Assembly (NCBI GenBank): GCA_023261445.1 | Contig: JAHFOX010000002.1 | Location: 24,056-61,903 of the forward strand | Origin: Planctomycetota bacterium | Lineage (GTDB): Bacteria; Planctomycetota; Brocadiia; Brocadiales; Brocadiaceae | Direction: 5' to 3' | DNA: 37,848 nt | In this document: piece by piece, positions 1-6,864 of the stretch | How the letters are laid out: each line of letters begins with the position of its first letter | Position numbering within the stretch: position 1 is the stretch's first letter | Notes under the pieces: generated by a model | Seen by the model: only the letters and a program-made list of their open reading frames with translations | Databases searched by the model: none | What the model was told of the DNA's origin: nothing | Program-made: the position numbers and the translations under genes

Positions 1-727
1 CCGCACCTCGTTTTTTTGCAAATTCGTAACGTTCCATAATCAATATCCCCGCTCCTTCGCCAATCATAAGACCTTGACGGTTTTTATCAAACGGTTGGCA
101 ACGTTCAGGAGCTAATGCCTTCAGGTTATGAAAATGTGTGAATTCAGTTTGAGGAATCATGTCGCCACCCCCAACCATTACCACATCAACCTTATTATCC
201 ACTAGAAGCTCATAAGCCCAGGCTATGGCGTGATTGCCTGATGAACAGGCGTTAAGGGAAATCATCGTTGGTCCTTCGAAGTCAAAATATTGGGCAAGGA
301 TGTTTGTGATAGAATTGGGCGGATAAACTGCTGCAACAATTTTGTCGAAACCATTATCTTTTTTTGAAGTATCTAACCTGAGAAGTCTCTCAAAAGGCGT
401 CAACTCGGCCGCTAGTGTCCCTATAGCAATACCAAACCGCTCTCTGTTGAATTTTTTATCATTTAACAAACCACTTTCCTGCAATGCCTCTCTGGCAGCA
501 TAGTAGACATATTTATGGATGGTGTTTTCCTTAATCTGATTCTCCAGTTCAGTGTCCAGATGAAAATCCTTCACCTCGCAGGAGCGATGCACCTTGTATT
601 TGGAGGTGTCGAAGGACTTCATCTCGTTGTCGCCGTTCTTGCCATTGATAAACGATTCCCAACTTTGTTTGACTCCAACACCAATGGGAGTGACTAATCC
701 TAATCCTGTGATTACAACTTTCGGCAT
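1..727 (-). CDS. Beta-ketoacyl-ACP synthase (KAS I/II, FabF-like), C-terminus outside the window
   Basis: This is a condensing enzyme that extends an acyl chain on acyl carrier protein, or builds a polyketide-like chain. About 242 residues are visible, from the N-terminal MPKVVITGLGLVTPIG, a typical KAS II start. The active-site cysteine is Cys161 in SLNACSSGNHA. The two catalytic histidines of the Cys-His-His triad would lie in the missing part. The ATG at 725-727 matches the family start. It is the last visible gene of the operon after acpS and a B12-radical SAM gene, 160 nt behind the latter, with a hairpin in the gap. The neighbours suggest a dedicated lipid pathway rather than the main fatty-acid cluster; this is inference. 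The family is certain, but the exact role (FabF or specialised KAS) is not. Confidence 0.93.
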   Translation of the reverse strand, partial: MPKVVITGLGLVTPIGVGVKQSWESFINGKNGDNEMKSFDTSKYKVHRSCEVKDFHLDTELENQIKENTIHKYVYYAAREALQESGLLNDKKFNRERFGIAIGTLAAELTPFERLLRLDTSKKDNGFDKIVAAVYPPNSITNILAQYFDFEGPTMISLNACSSGNHAIAWAYELLVDNKVDVVMVGGGDMIPQTEFTHFHNLKALAPERCQPFDKNRQGLMIGEGAGILIMERYEFAKKRGA

Positions 728-754
728 ATTTATCTTTAATTTTTAAAACAATAG

Positions 755-795
755 AGGTCAACTACTCACATTCGCAATGTGAAATAAGTTGACCT
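755..795 (-). other. Two-tier hairpin in the gap before the ketoacyl synthase gene
   Basis: Perfect 9-bp arms AGGTCAACT (755-763) and AGTTGACCT (787-795) enclose a second perfect 7-bp stem, TCACATT (766-772) and AATGTGA (776-782), with a CGC loop. Read on the coding (minus) strand it sits about 28 nt upstream of the start at 727 and is followed by a T-rich stretch. It may be an attenuator, a processing or stability element, or an operator. No function can be assigned from sequence. Confidence 0.6.
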
Positions 796-887
796 ATATA
801 AATAATTAAACCGACCATCCTCTGCAACGGTTTTTTATATATACAACCGAGACGATTATGCTGCCTGTAAAATTCTGAACGTCTAAT

Positions 888-2366
888 TTATGATGAAATT
901 TCAATTGGCGTTAATTCAATCTTCTTCCCAGTTTTTTTTGTTTGATTATAACGTTTCAGCGCCTCATCATAAATACCAGATGTCTGCAATTCCTTTAAAT
1001 TCTGGATCAAGTGCTGATACACACTCTGCCAATCCAGATTCACTCTGAATGCAAACATAGCGGCATTCATATTATCTTTTAGCACCTCTTTTGCATTCTG
1101 AAATCTTTGCCGTAATACCTCTGTGGCATAAATCTTGTCATAGAGATATTGGAATCCATCAATAAGATCCTGAAGAGGCATATTTTTGAGGATATATGTG
1201 AGATGATGAGACGTGTAGTATTTCCAATCTTCAGGGAAGTTTGTCCTGAAAAGTCTGCCGTCAGCGTTCAATCTGTGATAAAGCGGTGTATTGATGAACG
1301 GGCACAAAATGCCGCAGGTCATGATATCAACATGTGAATCGAGGACAAAATCGGCAACCTGCTTAAAGGTCTCCGGGGCATCGGCATCATTCCCAAAGAC
1401 CATCGTTCCCCACACCGCAAGGCCGTGTTTACGGATGTTAGCAATCGCCTCAAAATAATTCTCAATTGAAATACGCAAGTTTACATTCTTGTTCATCGTT
1501 TTCAGTACTTCTTCGTTGATGGATTCAATACCAATTAATACACCAACACACCCGCTCTTCATCATATACTCAAGGGTTTCGTCGTCTTTATAAATATTTA
1601 GCGAGGTAAAACCAAACCAGTTTTGGTAAATACCCCTTTCTACCATTCCTTTGAAAAGGTCTCTGACACGCTCGTTGGACTTTTTGCTATGTCCGTAAAA
1701 GTTTTCATCAGTCAATATCAAACCACGGTATTGACCTTTAATTGACTCAAATTCATCCAGAACATCTTCGATAGGTCTCTCGCGGTATTTCCTGCCCTGA
1801 AATTGAGGCACGGAACAAAACTCGCAACTGAATGGACATCCCGCAGTGGTTATGATACCAGAGTATCTATATTTATATTTATCTTTCAAATATCTTCTAT
1901 CTGGTCGCAAGCCTTGATAAAGCTCCATTGGCGTCAGAACACCATCATATCTCTTTTGCAGACACCCCTTTTCAAAGTCATCAATAATCTTTTCCCATGT
2001 AGTAACAGCTTCCCTAGTCACCACACAATCCACATATTTTGCAACTTCTTCCGGATAACTGGTTGCGTGAATACCCCCCATAATCACGGGTATACCGCTC
2101 TTTTTACAGGCGGTAGCTATCTGATATGCACGGTGTGCCTGATAGCTTACAGATGTAATACCAACAAGATCGGCACCACCAAAAGTAATATTCCCACTTT
2201 CATCAATGGCGTGTTCTTGTGTCTCATCAATAATATCAACCTGCCATTGTTTTGGCGTCAGAACCTTTAAATAACCAAGATTCACAGGCATTTGATTTAA
2301 CACAGAGACATTTTCCTCTCCGACATTTCCAATCGGATGGGGGTTAATTAATACCAGTCTTTTCAT
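888..2366 (-). CDS. B12-binding-domain radical SAM enzyme
   Basis: Predicted 492-residue radical SAM enzyme of the cobalamin-binding class. The first 140 residues look like the B12-binding fold (LVGITSVSYQAHRA, IPVIMGGIHATSYPEE); the DxHxxG base-on motif was not seen, as in many class members. The [4Fe-4S] cluster motif is CPFSCEFC, with Cys177, Cys181 and Cys184. Such enzymes carry out methylations, cyclisations and other radical steps on lipids, hopanoids and natural products; the substrate here is unknown. I chose the ATG at 2364-2366 because it overlaps the acpS stop (ATGA) and has AGAGGA about 7 nt upstream. A longer frame reaching 2423 lies inside acpS and is unlikely to be used. Neighbours acpS and a ketoacyl synthase argue for an ACP-bound or lipid substrate. 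Confidence 0.9.
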   Translation of the reverse strand: MKRLVLINPHPIGNVGEENVSVLNQMPVNLGYLKVLTPKQWQVDIIDETQEHAIDESGNITFGGADLVGITSVSYQAHRAYQIATACKKSGIPVIMGGIHATSYPEEVAKYVDCVVTREAVTTWEKIIDDFEKGCLQKRYDGVLTPMELYQGLRPDRRYLKDKYKYRYSGIITTAGCPFSCEFCSVPQFQGRKYRERPIEDVLDEFESIKGQYRGLILTDENFYGHSKKSNERVRDLFKGMVERGIYQNWFGFTSLNIYKDDETLEYMMKSGCVGVLIGIESINEEVLKTMNKNVNLRISIENYFEAIANIRKHGLAVWGTMVFGNDADAPETFKQVADFVLDSHVDIMTCGILCPFINTPLYHRLNADGRLFRTNFPEDWKYYTSHHLTYILKNMPLQDLIDGFQYLYDKIYATEVLRQRFQNAKEVLKDNMNAAMFAFRVNLDWQSVYQHLIQNLKELQTSGIYDEALKRYNQTKKTGKKIELTPIEISS

Positions 2367-2749
2367 AAACATTCCTCTTTTTTTGACTCCAACAACACCT
2401 GAGCAATAGCATAATCCTGACAATGCGACAATGACACAGAAATATTGTCAATGTGTTTCTTTTCTGCCAACTCTTTTACACTTCCGTAAAGGTTCAAATA
2501 TGGCCTGCCCATTTCGTCATTTAGTGTTTCAATATCGGTCCATTTCATTTTACCTGCCCATCCCGTACCAAGCGCTTTGAACACTGCTTCCTTAGAGGCA
2601 AATCGGGCTGCAAAATGCTGGTATCTATTCTTCTTGGGTTTACAGTACTCCACCTCTTTTTCTGTGTAAATCTTTTTTAAAAAACTTTCGTTGACGGAAA
2701 ACAATCTTTCGATGCGTTTTATTTCTATAATATCAATTCCAATATACAT
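2363..2749 (-). CDS. acpS: Holo-[acyl-carrier-protein] synthase
   Basis: Transfers 4'-phosphopantetheine from CoA to the serine of acyl carrier protein. The 128-residue length fits AcpS. The Mg-binding residues are in MYIGIDIIEI (Asp6) and FASKEAVFKALGTGW (Glu54), the two family signatures. It is the first gene of the operon and its TGA overlaps the ATG of the radical SAM gene, so the two are probably translationally coupled. A sigma-70-like promoter lies about 180 nt upstream. AcpS beside a ketoacyl synthase and a radical SAM enzyme suggests the pathway activates its own carrier protein, though no ACP gene is visible here. Confidence 0.93.
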   Translation of the reverse strand: MYIGIDIIEIKRIERLFSVNESFLKKIYTEKEVEYCKPKKNRYQHFAARFASKEAVFKALGTGWAGKMKWTDIETLNDEMGRPYLNLYGSVKELAEKKHIDNISVSLSHCQDYAIAQVLLESKKEECL

Positions 2750-2931
2750 AAAAATACTTTTAAAACCGTAAATTCTTACACTCGATATCTGGGAAGTTTC
2801 AATCTGGTAACCGTAAACTATAATCCACGCAATTCACTCTTACAAACAAAAAGCTATTTGTGACCACTCCCGATTAATTATTCTGAACAAAAAAGGGAAT
2901 CCAATTTAAGTATATGTATTTATGAAATGGC

Positions 2932-2960
2932 ATTTTACATGGTTATAAAATTAATGTCAA
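2932..2960 (-). promoter_or_regulatory. Predicted sigma-70 promoter of the acpS operon
   Basis: On the minus strand TTGACA (2960-2955), a 17-nt spacer and TAAAAT (2937-2932) give a near-consensus promoter. The predicted start near 2925 leaves a leader of about 175 nt before acpS. This sits in the 2750-3115 gap; apart from the hairpin at 3036-3072 I see no gene or recognisable riboswitch there. Confidence 0.55.
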
Positions 2961-3035
2961 TGACAATTTACAACACAAACAATGCGGAAGGTTGAGGTCT
3001 TAGAGGACAAAAACTTTCTTAATTTAGGAAAAGAT

Positions 3036-3072
3036 TGTTGTCTCACTCACATTAATTATGAATGAGACAACA
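3036..3072 (-). terminator. Near-perfect hairpin, probable terminator of the parA/zinc-ribbon unit
   Basis: TGTTGTCTCACTCA (3036-3049) pairs with 3059-3072 at 13 of 14 positions around a 9-nt AT-rich loop. On the minus strand it lies about 44 nt after the stop of the zinc-ribbon gene and is followed by a short, impure T stretch (ATCTTTTCC). The weak T-tract means an operator or mRNA-stabilising hairpin is also possible. Confidence 0.5.
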
Positions 3073-3115
3073 TAAAGAAAGGAGAGGTTTCTTCTAAGGG
3101 ATGAAATGTTACATT

Positions 3116-3385
3116 TTATGTAGTGAACTTAACCTTTGAAACACTTTGAATTTCTTTAATATATCTTTTGCCAATATCTATGGCAGTGTCATATTCTGAT
3201 TTCTTCAAACACACCTGGCATTCAATATAATTGTCGGTTTGTCTTAGATTCGGTAAAACTCCACTTTCAATGATACGCATTCCCAACTCAGGCGATTGTG
3301 AAACAATTTGAAAGCCACTTGTAAACACTTTAAACTTTTCAACATTACTGCAGTTCGGACATACAATAAATTCTCTTGTTCTCAT
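3116..3385 (-). CDS. Small zinc-ribbon protein, function unknown
   Basis: The 89-residue product has two CxxC knuckles, CPNC near residues 9-12 and CQVC near residues 56-59, the spacing of a zinc ribbon. The linker is hydrophobic and there is no membrane segment or signal peptide. It follows the ParA gene by about 29 nt on the same strand and is probably cotranscribed. I do not recognise the family; it could be a nucleic-acid-binding or adaptor protein. Confidence 0.6.
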   Translation of the reverse strand: MRTREFIVCPNCSNVEKFKVFTSGFQIVSQSPELGMRIIESGVLPNLRQTDNYIECQVCLKKSEYDTAIDIGKRYIKEIQSVSKVKFTT

Positions 3386-3414
3386 TTATAATCACCATTA
3401 CAAAAAATCTATTT

Positions 3415-4191
3415 TTAAATTTCTTTAAACCTGCTTTCCATTTCCACCACTTCTTTCGCCAAATCGGTGTAATCCGCAGTGCCTGTGCTATCTGGTGCAT
3501 ATAGCGTAATCGGCTTTCCGGAGATTGGACATTCTGCAAGTCGCGTATTTTCTCTAATAATGGAGTTGAAAACCTTATTCTTAAACTGCCCCTTAATCTG
3601 GTTATAAACCTCATTACTGAGATTTGTCCTGCTATCAAAACGACAGGCAATGATACCTGTCACCTCAAGGCTGTGATTCAATCTTTCCTTTACCACTTGC
3701 ACAGTATTTACAAGCGTCACAAGACCATTTAACGCAAGAACCTTCGTTTCTAAAGGAATAAATACCTCTTTTACAAAAGTTAAAGCATTGATAGTAATCA
3801 GCCCTAAAGACGGCGGGCAATCCAGCATAATATAATCATATTTATCTACTACCGAAGATAAACGCTTTTTCAGGATAAGGTCTCGCCCTTTTTCGTGTGC
3901 TAAAATTCTTTCCACGCCAGCAAGCGCCACATTTGAAGGCGCCAAGGTCAGGTTCTCAACACATGTCTTTTTAAGAATTTCCTCAAAATAAACTTCTTCT
4001 AAAAACACATTGTACATGGAACGTTCGAGATTATGTATGTCCAGACCAAACCACGAACTCATGTTTCCCTGTGGGTCAAGATCTACCAGCAATACTTTTT
4101 TGCCAAGATGGGCAAGGCATGCGCCAAGGTTCACCGTGGTTGTTGTCTTGGCTACTCCGCCTTTTTGATTTGTCAGCGCTATGCTTCGCAT
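3415..4191 (-). CDS. ParA/Soj-family ATPase
   Basis: The 258-residue product has the deviant Walker A motif KGGVAKTT (residues 10-17) that defines the ParA/MinD group, followed by VLLVDLDPQGN (switch I/A' region) and YIMLDCPPSLG (Walker B). These ATPases bind DNA or membrane dynamically to position chromosomes, plasmids or large complexes. It matches the short Soj type without an N-terminal DNA-binding domain. No parB or parS site is visible in the window, so the cargo is unknown: it may be the chromosomal Soj with ParB elsewhere, or an orphan ParA. Confidence 0.92.
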   Translation of the reverse strand: MRSIALTNQKGGVAKTTTTVNLGACLAHLGKKVLLVDLDPQGNMSSWFGLDIHNLERSMYNVFLEEVYFEEILKKTCVENLTLAPSNVALAGVERILAHEKGRDLILKKRLSSVVDKYDYIMLDCPPSLGLITINALTFVKEVFIPLETKVLALNGLVTLVNTVQVVKERLNHSLEVTGIIACRFDSRTNLSNEVYNQIKGQFKNKVFNSIIRENTRLAECPISGKPITLYAPDSTGTADYTDLAKEVVEMESRFKEI

Positions 4192-4238
4192 GTTTTTAGT
4201 TTCGTTTTACCGCAAGGACGCAAAGTTTTAAATCTGTT

Positions 4239-4295
4239 GAAAGTTGTAAGTTGACAATTGAAGGTACAACTTAAATTTTACAACTAGCAACTTTC
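4239..4295. repeat. Imperfect inverted repeat between parA and trkA
   Basis: GAAAGTTGTAAGTTG (4239-4253) matches the reverse complement of 4281-4295 at 13 of 15 positions, with a 27-nt spacer. Just before it is CCGCAAGGACGCAAAG, a degenerate intergenic phrase. There is no clear T-tract, so it is more likely a repeat remnant than a terminator. Confidence 0.45.
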
Positions 4296-4322
4296 ATCGC
4301 AGGTAAATATTATAGAAAACAA

Positions 4323-5015
4323 TCATTTCATGTGTTTTTCAAAAGATTCAACATCCTTGCTATTACCCACAACAACAAGAATGTCTCCTTCCTGAATCTT
4401 ATAATTAGATGTGGGCAAGACTTTTACTTCTTTTCCAATTGCCTCCCCTGTCTTTTCACCCACTTCAATAACCTTTCTTTTTACAATTATTACATTAATT
4501 CCGTATTTAGATTTTAAATCAAGTTCGTTTATCGTACAACCAATACTCTCGCTTTTTGCTTCAATCTCTGCCAGTGTATAATCAGCGCCCAACTCTATAT
4601 ATTCCAGCACGCCGGGCGAAAGAATGCTATTCGCAACGCGAATGCCCATGTCTTCTTCGGGAAACACAACACGAGAAGCTCCCACCATCTTTAATATTTG
4701 CGCGTGAAGCGAGGTGCATGCCCTTGCAACAATTTCTTTAATATTCAGGTTTTTAAGCAGCGCCGTGGTAAGGATGCTTGATTCTATATCCTCGCCCATA
4801 GCTACCACAGCCACATCAACGTCTTTGACGCCACTCGCAACAAGAGATTCCTCGTCTGTGCTGTCTATCTGCACAGCCTTTGTAACAAAATCACTTACCT
4901 TTTCTACTAACTCCTGACTACTATCAATTGCAATCACCGGAACACCCTTTTTTGACAGTGTTTCAGCTACCTTGCTACCGAATCTTCCTAGTCCAATTAC
5001 TGCAAATTGTCTCAT
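4323..5015 (-). CDS. TrkA/KtrA-type potassium uptake regulatory subunit (RCK)
   Basis: This is the cytosolic gating subunit of a Trk/Ktr potassium channel. The N-terminal Rossmann fold carries GLGRFG (residues 8-13) and an acidic residue at the end of the second strand (AIDSS, Asp31), a typical NAD(H)/nucleotide-binding RCK_N. An RCK_C domain follows from about residue 140. At 230 residues it has one RCK unit, like KtrA of Bacillus and unlike the double-unit E. coli TrkA. It lies 100 nt downstream of the membrane subunit gene on the same strand. Confidence 0.92.
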   Translation of the reverse strand: MRQFAVIGLGRFGSKVAETLSKKGVPVIAIDSSQELVEKVSDFVTKAVQIDSTDEESLVASGVKDVDVAVVAMGEDIESSILTTALLKNLNIKEIVARACTSLHAQILKMVGASRVVFPEEDMGIRVANSILSPGVLEYIELGADYTLAEIEAKSESIGCTINELDLKSKYGINVIIVKRKVIEVGEKTGEAIGKEVKVLPTSNYKIQEGDILVVVGNSKDVESFEKHMK

Positions 5016-5116
5016 ATCGCCAGTCCTTTTCCAAACACTATAATTGTATAAAAAGTAGCAAAATTACTTAAAATTAGCAAAATAAAAAAACGCTTAAAAG
5101 GGGGTTTGCATTTGTT

Positions 5117-6454
5117 CTAACCAACCAAAATACCTCCCTCTGGATATTTAACCGGTGTAAGTTTACATTTACCTCTGATGGAAAATCCTATAGCAAGTGG
5201 ACCAACCCTGCCTATAAGCATTGTTACAGAAAGAACAATCTTGCCAGTCATACTTAATGAAGGCGTGATACCTGTAGAAAGTCCTACTGTACCAAAGGCA
5301 GAGACAATTTCAAATACTATTTGCATAAAAGAAGCCTCTTCCGTTACTGATAAAATAAGGATATCCAGCATTATGAGCAGTATGGCAATAGTGCATATGG
5401 CAAATGCCCTGTCTTTAGTTCTTGATGATATACGTCTATTAAATATTATTAATTCGTCCTTCATGGATATTACAGATACAAAAGACGATATTAATAATCC
5501 AAATGTAGTAGTTTTGACTCCTCCCCCTGTACCACCGGGAGAAGCCCCGATATACATTAGTAAAATCATGGTAGTTAATCCCATGATTTTCATCGTTCCT
5601 ATATCAAGCGTATTGAAACCCGTCGTAGATGACGCCGAGACAGCCGTGAATACGGACGTTAAAAGCCTGTCCTTAAATGACGGCATTACAGTTGACCACT
5701 CAGACAGATATATTAACAATGTGCCCGCAAGCAGTAATATCGGAAGCATGATCAAAACCAATTTTGTATGGGTTAAAAGTTTCTTTGGCGATTCACCCTC
5801 ACGTGTTTTTCTGAACAGAGTATTGTATATATCATAGATTACAAAAAACCCAATACCCCCACAAATACACAGTATGTCTATCATCACATTTACTACAATA
5901 CTATCGCGATAAGCGCATATATTGTCTGTAAACAGGCTAAAACCAGCAGTACAAAACGCAGAGATTGAATGAAATATTCCTAAATATATAGCATGTTTTA
6001 TAGGAAACTCCCGCATCCAATAAAGGCTCAAAACCGCAGCCCCTAAAAATTCAAATAAGAAGGTAATAAAAATGATCGCTTTACTAAAGTGTGCGATTTC
6101 TTCATAAGGTGGACTACTCAAGGATTCTTCTAAGATCAGTTTTCCACCGAGGGATAACTTAACACCTAGTTCCAACACGATCATAACGATGAAAATCATG
6201 TACCCCAATCCGCCTATTTGAACAAGCAGGAGAATTACTATCTGTCCAAAAAGGGAATAAAAACTGCCTATATCCACAACTGTCAATCCAGTAGTAGAAA
6301 TGGCAGACGTGGCTACGAACATTGCATCAATAAATGATTGTGAGCTACCGTTGGCTGAAGCAATGGGAAGTGACAAAAGAAACGAACCAATTGTAATTAT
6401 AGTAATAAAACCCAGGGTAAGGAGTTGATGTGGGGTCAATGTGGAATAGCGCAT
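5117..6454 (-). CDS. TrkH/KtrB-type potassium channel membrane subunit
   Basis: The 445-residue membrane protein has the four-fold repeated M1-P-M2 plan of the Trk/Ktr/HKT family. The four filter loops with the key glycine can be seen: STTGLTV, CTAGFSL, STTGFNT and GTVGLST. It conducts K+ (possibly with Na+ coupling) across the inner membrane and is gated by the adjacent RCK protein. The start at the ATG 6452-6454 gives a short cytoplasmic N-terminus followed by a first helix. A long open frame exists on the opposite strand (5178-5837), but it is a shadow of this gene. Confidence 0.93.
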   Translation of the reverse strand: MRYSTLTPHQLLTLGFITIITIGSFLLSLPIASANGSSQSFIDAMFVATSAISTTGLTVVDIGSFYSLFGQIVILLLVQIGGLGYMIFIVMIVLELGVKLSLGGKLILEESLSSPPYEEIAHFSKAIIFITFLFEFLGAAVLSLYWMREFPIKHAIYLGIFHSISAFCTAGFSLFTDNICAYRDSIVVNVMIDILCICGGIGFFVIYDIYNTLFRKTREGESPKKLLTHTKLVLIMLPILLLAGTLLIYLSEWSTVMPSFKDRLLTSVFTAVSASSTTGFNTLDIGTMKIMGLTTMILLMYIGASPGGTGGGVKTTTFGLLISSFVSVISMKDELIIFNRRISSRTKDRAFAICTIAILLIMLDILILSVTEEASFMQIVFEIVSAFGTVGLSTGITPSLSMTGKIVLSVTMLIGRVGPLAIGFSIRGKCKLTPVKYPEGGILVG

Positions 6455-6619
6455 GTTTGTTAATGATTGAAATTACAGAACATCGAGTTAATCCCCATTA
6501 ACAAAGGAGGAAGCAGGGGGTTGTGTTTCCTTCTCAAATTTATAAAACATTGTTTTTTAGCAAAGTTTTTTAAGCTGCTTATTTTTTTTAATCATTTTGT
6601 GGGTCTTATAATATATTAA

Positions 6620-6652
6620 AATCTGTGTAAATCTGCTTAATCCGTGTAATCT
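6620..6652. repeat. Degenerate tandem repeat in the trkH / NnrS-like intergenic region
   Basis: AATCTGTGTAAATCT (6620-6634) is repeated as AATCCGTGTAATCT (6639-6652). It lies in the 410-bp gap 6455-6864, which otherwise holds the promoter and palindrome described below and no credible gene. The phrase resembles decayed intergenic repeats found in many environmental bacteria. Confidence 0.4.
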
Positions 6653-6739
6653 ATTTCGCCTCTCTGTGTTATCTGATGAAATTTCCTTGTCATTCAAATA
6701 GTAATTACCCTTCAGACAGACTCTGCAAAGAGAAAGTCA

Positions 6740-6768
6740 TTGACACTATTTTATATGTCTGATATAGT
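6740..6768 (+). promoter_or_regulatory. Predicted sigma-70 promoter of the NnrS-like gene
   Basis: TTGACA (6740-6745), a 17-nt spacer and TATAGT (6763-6768) closely match consensus. The predicted start near 6775 leaves a leader of about 90 nt before the ATG at 6865. No FNR/DNR-type TTGAT-N4-ATCAA site was seen beside it. Confidence 0.6.
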
Positions 6769-6821
6769 AAATTTGAATTTTATTAATATTATTACCAAAT
6801 TACAAGATGTTTTCTGTAATG

Positions 6822-6837
6822 TTATTTTATAAAATAA
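6822..6837. promoter_or_regulatory. 16-bp perfect palindrome in the leader of the NnrS-like gene
   Basis: TTATTTTATAAAATAA is a perfect palindrome between the predicted transcription start and the start codon. It could be an operator for a dimeric regulator, but such AT-only palindromes also arise by chance in AT-rich spacers. Confidence 0.3.
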
Positions 6838-6864
6838 ATTATACATTTTAAGAAAACTGTAAGT

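Noticed and set aside
1803-2270. Plus-strand open frame of 155 codons
   Set aside because: It lies opposite the radical SAM gene with its intact CPFSCEFC motif and has no recognisable product.
2750-2925. Riboswitch in the long acpS leader
   Set aside because: Only short CCGTAAA-type repeats were seen; no known riboswitch core such as a cobalamin B12-box could be recognised.
5178-5837. Long open frame (219 codons) on the plus strand
   Set aside because: It is antisense to the well-supported trkH/ktrB gene, has no domain or ribosome site, and follows from the codon pattern of a membrane protein.
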